From the NCBI RefSeq assembly GCF_963082655.1, contig NC_081553.1, positions 64,077,392 through 64,141,391 of the forward strand: 64,000 nucleotides of DNA, written 5' to 3'. A program made the translations under genes and the position numbers. Shown here piece by piece: positions 57,063-64,000 of this stretch. The notes beneath the pieces were generated by a model. It ran no database searches and had not been told where the DNA came from. It saw nothing but the letters and a program-made list of their open reading frames with translations. Numbering within the stretch: the first letter of the stretch is position 1; every line of letters starts with the position of its first letter. This DNA comes from Stomoxys calcitrans (Eukaryota; Arthropoda; Insecta; Diptera; Muscidae).

Positions 57063-58870
57063 AGAAATCGTGATAGCGTTCGACCTAAAAAAATAAATCC
57101 GCTTGAAATTTTGCACCCAAATCTGATCGGTGTAGGTGGTTGGGGTTTTCAAATTGGCCATATCCGTTCACGATTGGATATAGCCACCATATAAACCCAT
57201 TCCCAGTTTGACCTCTAGAGACCTCAATTTTCATTCAGTTTGCATGAAATTGGCCGCAAGGACTTCTGTATTGAGTTCCAGCATCTATAACAAATATGAA
57301 CCGACTCGGTCTATGTACTGATAGGCCCCTTATTAACCACCCCCGGATTTGACTTCTTGACAACCTGAAGCTTCAATTTTCATCCGATTTGGCTGAAATT
57401 TGGAACCAAGACTTCTGTTATGACTTCCAGCATGAACCGGATTGGCCTATATACTGATATAACCCGATGTAGGTCGTTGGGGATTGCAAATAGGTCATAT
57501 CCGTTCAGATTTGGATATAGCCGCCATATAAGCCCGTCCCCGGTTCGACCTCTAGAGGCCTCCATTTTCATTCAGTTTAGCTGAAATGAGCAACAAGGAC
57601 TTCTGTTTTGAGTTCCAGCATCCATGCCAACTATGAACCGAATCGGTCTATGTACTGGTAGCCCCCATATAAAGCGATCCCCGGATTTGTCTTCTTGACA
57701 ACTTAAAGCCTCAACTTTACACTGATTGGACTGAAATTTGGCACAAAGATTTCTGTTGTGACTTCCTGCATCCATGACAAGTATGATCCGAATCGGTCTA
57801 TCATCCGACCCACGGATTCTTGAGCACCTTGAAGCCTCAATTTTCATCCGATTTGGCTGAAATTTGGCACAAAGACTTCTGTTATGACTTCCAGTATGAA
57901 CCAAATTGGTCTATATACTGATACAAACCCCGATTCCTGAATTTGGCTTCTTGAACTCCAAGAAGCCTTAACTTTCACCTGATTTTACTAAAATTGGGCA
58001 CAAAGACATCTGTTATAAATTTCAGCATCCGTGTCAAGTATGATTCGAATCGGTCTTAAAACGACCCCCCGGATTTGATTTCTTGAGTATTTGAAGTCTC
58101 AATTTTTATCCGATTTTGCTGAAATTTGACACAAAAACTTCTGTATTAAGATCTAGCATCTGTGCCACGTATGAACCGAATCGGTCTACATATGGATATA
58201 ACCCCCATATAAACCGATTGCCAGATTTGACTTCTTGTGCTCTTAGTAGTCCGAATTTTCACCTGATTTAGCTGCATCCGACTATAAACCGATATAGCCT
58301 CGATATAAGCCGATCAACAGTTTGACCCCCAGAGGCCTCAATTTTTATCCAATTTAGCGGAAATTTGGCACAAGACTTCTGTTCAGACTTCCAGCATCTG
58401 AGTCAAGTATGATCCGAATCGGCCTATAATTCGATATAGCCCCCATGTAAGCCGACCAACGGATTCTTGAGAACCATGAAGACTCAATTTTCATCCGATT
58501 TTGCTAAAATTTAGCAGAAAGACTTTTGTATTGAGTTCTAAAATCTTTGACAAGTACGAGTCCAATTGGTCTATTTACTCATATAGCCCCCATATAAACC
58601 TATTCCCAGAATTGACTTCTAGAGCTCCTAGAAGCCCCAATTTTTACTTGATTTGGCTGCATCCGTGACAAGTATGGTCCGAAACCGTCTATAAACCGAT
58701 CAACAGTTTGACCCCTAGAGGCCTCCATTTTCATCCAATTCAGCGGAAATTTGGCACAAGACTTCTGTTCTCACTTCCAGCATCCGTGTCGAGTATGATC
58801 CGAATCGATCGATAACCCGATATAGCCCCCGGATTTGACTTCTTGAGCACCTTGAACGGCACTCTGGCCG
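57063..58870 (-). repeat. A-like tandem repeats, reverse orientation
   Basis: About 150-bp units with ATTTGACTTCTTGAG-type, AATTTTCATCCGATTTGGCT and GACTTCTGTTATGACTTCCA phrases. Related to but distinct from family A. It opens with CTGTCTGTAGAAATCG and AAATCCGCTTGAAATTTTGC, the reverse of the family A 3' region. Frames here are by-products. Confidence 0.75.
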
Positions 58871-58885
58871 TTCATTCTGAGATGC

Positions 58886-59887
58886 TGAGGGGTATACTAA
58901 TTTCGTCATTCTGTTTGTAACTACTCGAAATATTCGTCTGAGACCCCATAACGTATATATATTCTTGATCGTCGCGACATTTTATGTCGATCTAGCCATG
59001 TCCGTCCGTCTGTCCGTCCGTCCGTCCGTCTGTCAGTCGAAAGCACGCAAACTTCCGAAGGAGTAAAGCTAGCCGCTTGAAATTTTGCACAACTACTTTT
59101 TATTAGTGTAGGTCGGTTGGTATTGCAAATGGGACATATCGGTCCATGTTTTGATATAGCTGCCATATAAACCGATCTTGGGTCTTGACTTCTTGAGCCT
59201 CTAGAGGGCGCAATTCTAATCCGATTGGGATGAAATTTTGTACATAGTGTTTTAGTATCACTTCTAGCTACTGTGTTAAGTATGGTTTAAATCGGTCCAT
59301 AGCCTGGTATAGCTGCCATATAAACCGATCTTGGGTCTTGACTTCTTGAGCCTCTAGAGAGCGCAATTCTTATCCGATTGGAGTGAAATTTTGCACGACG
59401 TGCTTTGTTATGATATCCAATAACTGTGCTAAGTATGATTCAATTCGGTTCATAACCTGATATAGCTGCCATATAAACCGATCTGGGATCTTGACCTCTT
59501 GAGCCTCTGGAGGTCGCAATTATTATCCGATTTGCCTGAAATTTTGTACAACAGATCCTCTCATGACCATCAACATACGTGTTTATTATGGTCTGAATCG
59601 GTCTATAGCCCGATACAGCTCCCATATATATCGATCACTTATTTTACTTCTTGAGCCCCCAAAGGGCGCAATTCTTATTCGAATTGGCTGACATTGTACA
59701 CAGGTCTTTAACATATAATTGTGGTCCAAACCCGACCATATCTTGATATCGCTCTAAAAGCAAAGCAAATCTTTTCTTATATCATTTTTTGCCTAAGAAG
59801 AGATGTCGGGAAAAGAACTCGACAAATGCTATCCATGGTGGAGGGTATATAAGATTCGGCCCGGCCGAACTTAGCACGCTTTTACGT
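58886..59887 (-). repeat. Family A element, reverse orientation, near full length
   Basis: From GGGGTATACTAATTTCGTC through CCGTCCGTCTGTCCGTC-type and four 153-bp-type units with TGCCATATAAACCGATCTTG, to TATAAGATTCGGCCCGGCCG and GCACGCTTTTACGTG (complement of the family 5' end). The outermost CCTCCACCATAGG end is lost. Confidence 0.8.
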
Positions 59888-60048
59888 GTTTTAATTATTC
59901 ATGTTATATGACTGAATTGTACGAGGGCTGCTATATAAGTTTCTGGCCCAGGCAATATTAAGTGTTGTCAACTGCAATCTGGCATTTCCATTGGAAAGTT
60001 TGACATATTCTAGCAAAATAGCCCCTCAGTTTATAGCGACTTTAAACA

Positions 60049-60520
60049 AGTAAGAGCGTGCCAAGTCCGGCCGGGCCGAATCGTATGTACCCTCCACCAT
60101 GAATCGCATTTGTCGAGATCTATGCGTGGTATTTGTATTTAGGCAAACAAAGAATTTTGAATAAGAACTGTTATGCTATTGGAGCTATATCATGTTATAG
60201 CTCGATTCGGACCATAACTGAATGCTGATCATTGTATTGGGTTGCCCAAAAAGTAATTGCGGATTTTTTAAAAGAAAGTAAATGCATTTTTAATAAAACT
60301 TAGAATGAACTTTAATCAAATATCATTTTTTTACACTTTTTTTCTAAAGCAAGCTAAAAGTAACAGCTGATAACTGACAGAAGAAAGAATGCAATTACAG
60401 AGTCACAAGCTGTGAAAAAATTTGGCAAATTGGGCAACCCAATAGAAGTCATTGTGTAATATTTCAGTTCATTCGGATAAGAATTGCGACTTGTAGGGGC
60501 TCAAGAAGCAAAATCGGGAG
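60049..60520 (+). repeat. Family A 5' end, interrupted by a MITE
   Basis: AAGTAAGAGCGTGCCAAG and GGCCGGGCCGAATCGTATG, TACCCTCCACCATGAATCG, then one partial unit. The sequence is broken at 60237-60442 by MITE copy 6 and resumes GAAGTCATTGTGTAATATTT, GGGGCTCAAGAAGCAAAATC. It ends at about 60520. Confidence 0.75.
60237..60442 (+). mobile_element. Mariner-type MITE, copy 6 (inside family A)
   Basis: TTGGGTTGCCCAAAAAGTA to TTGGGCAACCCAA with TA on both sides. About 30 bp missing near the right end. Confidence 0.9.
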
Positions 60521-62310
60521 ATCGTAAATTCAAACAAAAAAAATTTTGCAAAAGCTTTGAAGAAAAAACATTCTCACTCCCAATAAGCTACTTAATTTTA
60601 AGGAAACCAGGAAAGTATCAGAAGGAAACAACTTAAATAGTCTGTTTACAATCATTTAGTATGGAACTTTAGTATACAGCTCAAGATTAACGAGAAGAAA
60701 AAAATCCAAGGATAACAAAGGTGGGGATGATAGGAATTGCAAGGATATCACCAACAGAAACAAACACCATGGTCCGTCATCATCAAACTGATGACAATGG
60801 CAACAAAACCAACCATAAAATTACACAAAAAGAATGCAAGAAGAACAAGGATATGAGTCTTGGAGTAGCCAAGGAAATAGTATGGAATAAAAAAAATCTA
60901 TTTTCAGCAGGACAAACGCCGAAGCGGAGAAGCAAAGGACTCAGGGGCAGGAGGGAAAATGAAAGAAAGAGTTTAAATTGAAAAATAAAAGTTATAGATG
61001 TAGTTCCGTAATTTCTTCAGCGTCGTCGTCGTCGTCGTCATCGTCGCCGAGTATAGTAAAGCCATAAACAACAATGTCTAGGTCAGAGCCAAAGGAATGT
61101 AAGTTTTTTTTTTTTGTTTTTGCTTAAATAGCAAAAAAACTCTGTGAAAGACAAGACAACAAATCCACATTGCCAAGAAGATAAGCTGCACCAAGCCGCC
61201 AAGGGAGGAGAAGGAGCAGCTCCCCATTTTTCTCATTTAAAACAATGCATTGGCGAAAGAGTTTGATAGTCTATGTCTGTCCGTCTGTCTGTGTCTCGAG
61301 TTAATGGAGTTTGATGGCAAAAATTAAAATATTAAGGAATAAGCTAAGGGAGCCAGAACTGCAGCCACTGACTGACGTCTAAAGCTGCATGGAAATTGCA
61401 AAGAGATTATTGAGAGAAAACAAAAAAAAAAAAAAGACTTTAAACCCTCATTTATAAAACAATGGAAAATATGACGATAATAAAAATTGAAGAAGATAAA
61501 GCGCTGTCATAGTTGACAATGATGAGTTATTTAGCAGCAAAATAAAGTCGTCGTGTCTACCTTCTGGTCGAGCGAGCGAGCGAGCGAGCGCCTTCATTCA
61601 TCATTCGCCTCTCTGCTATGATAAAGGAAACTTTTAAGGGCTTAAATAACGTCACTCTGAAGTAGTCTGCCGTCTAGTCAGTTTGATGTCTTTCTCTAAA
61701 TTGTTTATTAATTAAATTAAAAAAAACACAAAATGTCCATAAAAAAACAGCCAAGAAGGCAACAGAAACAAAACTTTTGTCGTAAATTCAACACTTTAGT
61801 AAAAACAGAAAAGATTTAGCTCCCCCCCATGCAATGGCCACCATAAAGTAAGCCATTCTTGGGAAAGAGAAATATTAATAAAAAATAATAATGACCCCTT
61901 AACCAGGGATGGTCAAATATGAGTTATACATGCATTAACCATGTTAATGGTGTGGCCACTAACTACTAAACCAGAATTTTGTAGGACATTAGTTTAATAA
62001 ATTTTTGGGGGAAAATTATCATAGTTAAAAAAAAAGTAATTTGCAAATTTGTGTAAATAAATCTTAGAAATTAGTGAGATATAAACCTAATTCTGAGAAT
62101 TAAAACGCAGGTGAAAGGAGGGGAAGAACAGAACAAAAAATTGATATGCTTTTTTTTCAGCAGTAGGGACAATGATGATGCAGACTTCAAATGTGGTCGT
62201 AGAGACACTGATGTAGCCGGCTTCAAATGTAAACAAAGAGAAACCGAATAAAACACAATTCAAGTATAGAGACACTACTGATAAAGCTTCCATCACACGA
62301 TATGTATTTT
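60521..62310. other. Spacer, no supported gene
   Basis: Microsatellites GTC (61020-61040) and GAGC (61571-61590). The 86-codon frame at 60721-60981 starts with GTG and has no domain. Two GTCGTAGAGACACTGATG-type motifs lie near 62195 and 62267. Confidence 0.5.
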
Positions 62311-62316
62311 CAAAGA

Positions 62317-62520
62317 GGCAAATGCAAATTTGCCCATAAACATTCCATTAGGGAATATGGGCAAATTCTCACATACCACCAAGTGCTGTCCTATTCAAGT
62401 TTAAGCTCAATTTTTATAGACGAGTCCGTACGTTGTGCCGCAGAGCGACATCTCCTTGGAGAGAAGTTTTTACGAGGCAAATTTTCAAAGATAGCAACTC
62501 TGAAAGTTGTACACTTTAAT
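62317..62520 (-). mobile_element. SINE copy 6, truncated
   Basis: CAAATTTGCCCATAAACATT, then TTCAAGTTTAAGCTCAA, then GTGCCGCAGAGCGACATC. The tRNA head is missing; it ends with AAATTTTCAAAGATAGCAAC as in copy 5. Confidence 0.7.
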
Positions 62521-62817
62521 GTAGAAAATAGGAATGAAATGGAAAACGAATAAATATGGAACTCCTACGACTAAAGCGAATTATTTTTTAATCGAACATA
62601 CATGCAGAAACTTCTTTAAAGAGTGAATCAAACACTATTTTCACTCTTTAATGTAGTTTCCCGGATAATGTCCTTCAATGAAAGGACGAGATATTGGACG
62701 AAAAAAACATGGTAGGTAGTAGCAAAAAAAAACAAATTTATGGCCTCGAGCTTAAGTTTTATTCAACACACTAAGGGCTACCTATGAAGCCCGAAAAATA
62801 AAATCTACACTAATCTA
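62521..62817. other. Short spacer
   Basis: Nothing coding. A small inverted repeat TAAAGAGTGA ... TCACTCTTTA lies at about 62618-62651. Confidence 0.4.
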
Positions 62818-63000
62818 TTGGATTGCCCAAAAAGTAATTGCGGATTTTTTAAAAACTTAGAATGAACTTTAATCCAAATATACTTTTTTTACACTTTTTT
62901 TCTAAAGCAAGCTAAAAGTCACAGCTGATAACTGACAGAGAAAAAAATTTGTCAACGCCGACCATATGAAAAATCCGCAATTACTTTTTGGGCAACCCAA
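62818..63000 (+). mobile_element. Mariner-type MITE, copy 7 (internally deleted)
   Basis: TTGGATTGCCCAAAAAGTA to TTTTTGGGCAACCCAA with TA on both sides. It abuts the outer end of a family B element, as copy 3 does. Confidence 0.85.
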
Positions 63001-63009
63001 TATATAAAT

Positions 63010-64000
63010 AAAAATGAATTTGTGTTTGTTTGCATGTTTGTTTGTTTGTTTGTTTGTATGTTTGTGGGTTTTGTAAATTTGTTTGTTCCGTATAGACTCA
63101 AAAACGGCTAAGCCGATTTCTTTGAAATTTTCACAGATTGTAGGGAGTGGTACGGAAGGAGCAATAGGCTATACAATTTTTTGATATCGCATTGGGGGCG
63201 GACCCTCCCCTTTACCCCAAAAGTACTACCCAAAAATAAAAGTTGATCGATCGGGACAATATGGGATTCAAATGAAAGCTAATCAAAAGTAGAGTACGAA
63301 TTTCATAGGGCTGGGGACGCCCCAGCCCTAAAACCCCTTAAAATGGGTTTATTTGACGATCATGACAATATGCGACTCAAATGAAAGGTATTCGCGAGTA
63401 GATTACGAATATGGTCAGGAATTAGGAATAGGCTTTATAAATTATTGATAACGAAAGGGGACGGACCCTCCACCGTTACCCCCAAAAACACCAGCCAAAA
63501 TCGAAAGTGAACCGATAAGAACAATATGGGTATGAAATGAAAAGTATGCGGGAGTAGATAAGGAATCTGGCATACAATTTCATGTCGAAGTATAGGGGGT
63601 CATCTCACCCTCACAAAAACGGCCAAAATGGGCACATTAGCCAATTACGGGTATATAGGACTCGGTTTGTTTCTTTCGTATAGATTGAAAAACGGTAGAA
63701 CCAATTTTCTCGAAATTTTCGTTTATTGTGTAGGTTGGTCCGGAAAGAAACATAGGCTATATAATTTTTTGGTATCGTAAGGGGGACGGACCCTTCTTCC
63801 CCTTATGCCAAATACACAACCAAAAATCAAAAGTGGACCGATCGGAACAATATCGGTATCAAATGAAAGGTATTGGAGAGTAGAATACGAATATGGTATT
63901 AAAATTTGAGTCTCAGTACCCATCGGGCCGCCCCAACCCCAAAACTCCTCTAAGCTGGGTACTTGGATCCAAATATATTCGAAGTTTATGTCAATATGGG
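63010..64000 (+). repeat. Family B tandem element, running off the window
   Basis: Opens AATTTGTGTTTGTTTGCATG, TTCCGTATAGACTCAAAAAC and GGGGGCGGACCCTCCCC. Units with GGGACAATATGGGATTCAAA and GGTATTCGCGAGTAGA follow to the window end, with at least three head-like segments (63190, 63460, 63785). Confidence 0.75.

Noticed and set aside
60721..60981. 86-codon basic frame as a gene
   Set aside because: Non-ATG start, no domain, no splice or promoter context.
62302..62553. Zinc-finger-like peptide (CKFAHKH)
   Set aside because: The sequence is SINE body; the resemblance to a C3H finger is chance.

Overview
This is nuclear DNA from a dipteran fly, most probably a calyptrate/muscid-type fly with a large, AT-rich, repeat-dense genome. 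The evidence is eukaryotic transposable elements throughout (a Ty3/Gypsy LTR retrotransposon, several LINE families, a tRNA-derived SINE, a mariner-type MITE and a Tc1/mariner deletion derivative), intron-like AT-rich spacers and no dense gene packing. No complete host gene can be called. The window reads as a large intergenic or intronic region; the species assignment is an inference.

Layout. 1-3.7 kb: a 263-bp tandem duplication carrying a LINE reverse-transcriptase (RT) fragment, a second decayed LINE on the minus strand, and a possible small secreted-peptide gene with a GATA-rich upstream region. 4.1-7.5 kb: a Tc1/mariner derivative with 195-bp inverted ends, plus two MITE copies. 7.9-10.4 kb: a decayed RTE-type LINE (endonuclease and RT). 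12.5-14.7 kb: two recurring families of internally tandem elements, here called A (153-bp period) and B (about 110-170-bp period). 14.8-15.1 kb: a SINE. 15.2-17.6 kb: a peculiar region built from AACTGTTATAC motifs at 19, about 152 and about 392 bp periods. 19.6-20.2 kb: an A-rich tract followed by a family A copy. 22.1-28.8 kb: a structurally complete Ty3/Gypsy element inserted in a long T-rich tract, with LTRs that differ at a single position; its one uninterrupted gag-pol frame is the only convincing intact long coding sequence here. 33-37 kb: B and A-like repeats, including a large inverted arrangement. 37.3-39.8 kb: the 3' end of an RNase H-bearing LINE whose 3' end is tandemly repeated. 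41-45.6 kb: families A and B with MITEs. 46.9 kb: one candidate host exon. 47.8-55.6 kb: family C repeats, an integrase fragment, SINEs and LINE tails. 55.7-57.1 kb: a degenerate CCTAA-like (insect-telomere-like) array. 57-60.5 kb: reverse-strand A-family arrays. 62.3-64 kb: a SINE, a MITE and family B.

The genes do not form a pathway. The functional logic is that of mobile elements: the Gypsy element appears self-sufficient for reverse transcription and integration, the MITE and the 4.1-kb derivative would need a transposase supplied elsewhere, and the SINE would need a LINE partner. The signals with least explanation are the AACTGTTATAC block, the CCTAA-like array, a perfect 28-bp hairpin at 48.25 kb and the exact 153-bp (51-codon) periodicity of family A. 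All counts, alignments and boundaries were made by eye.
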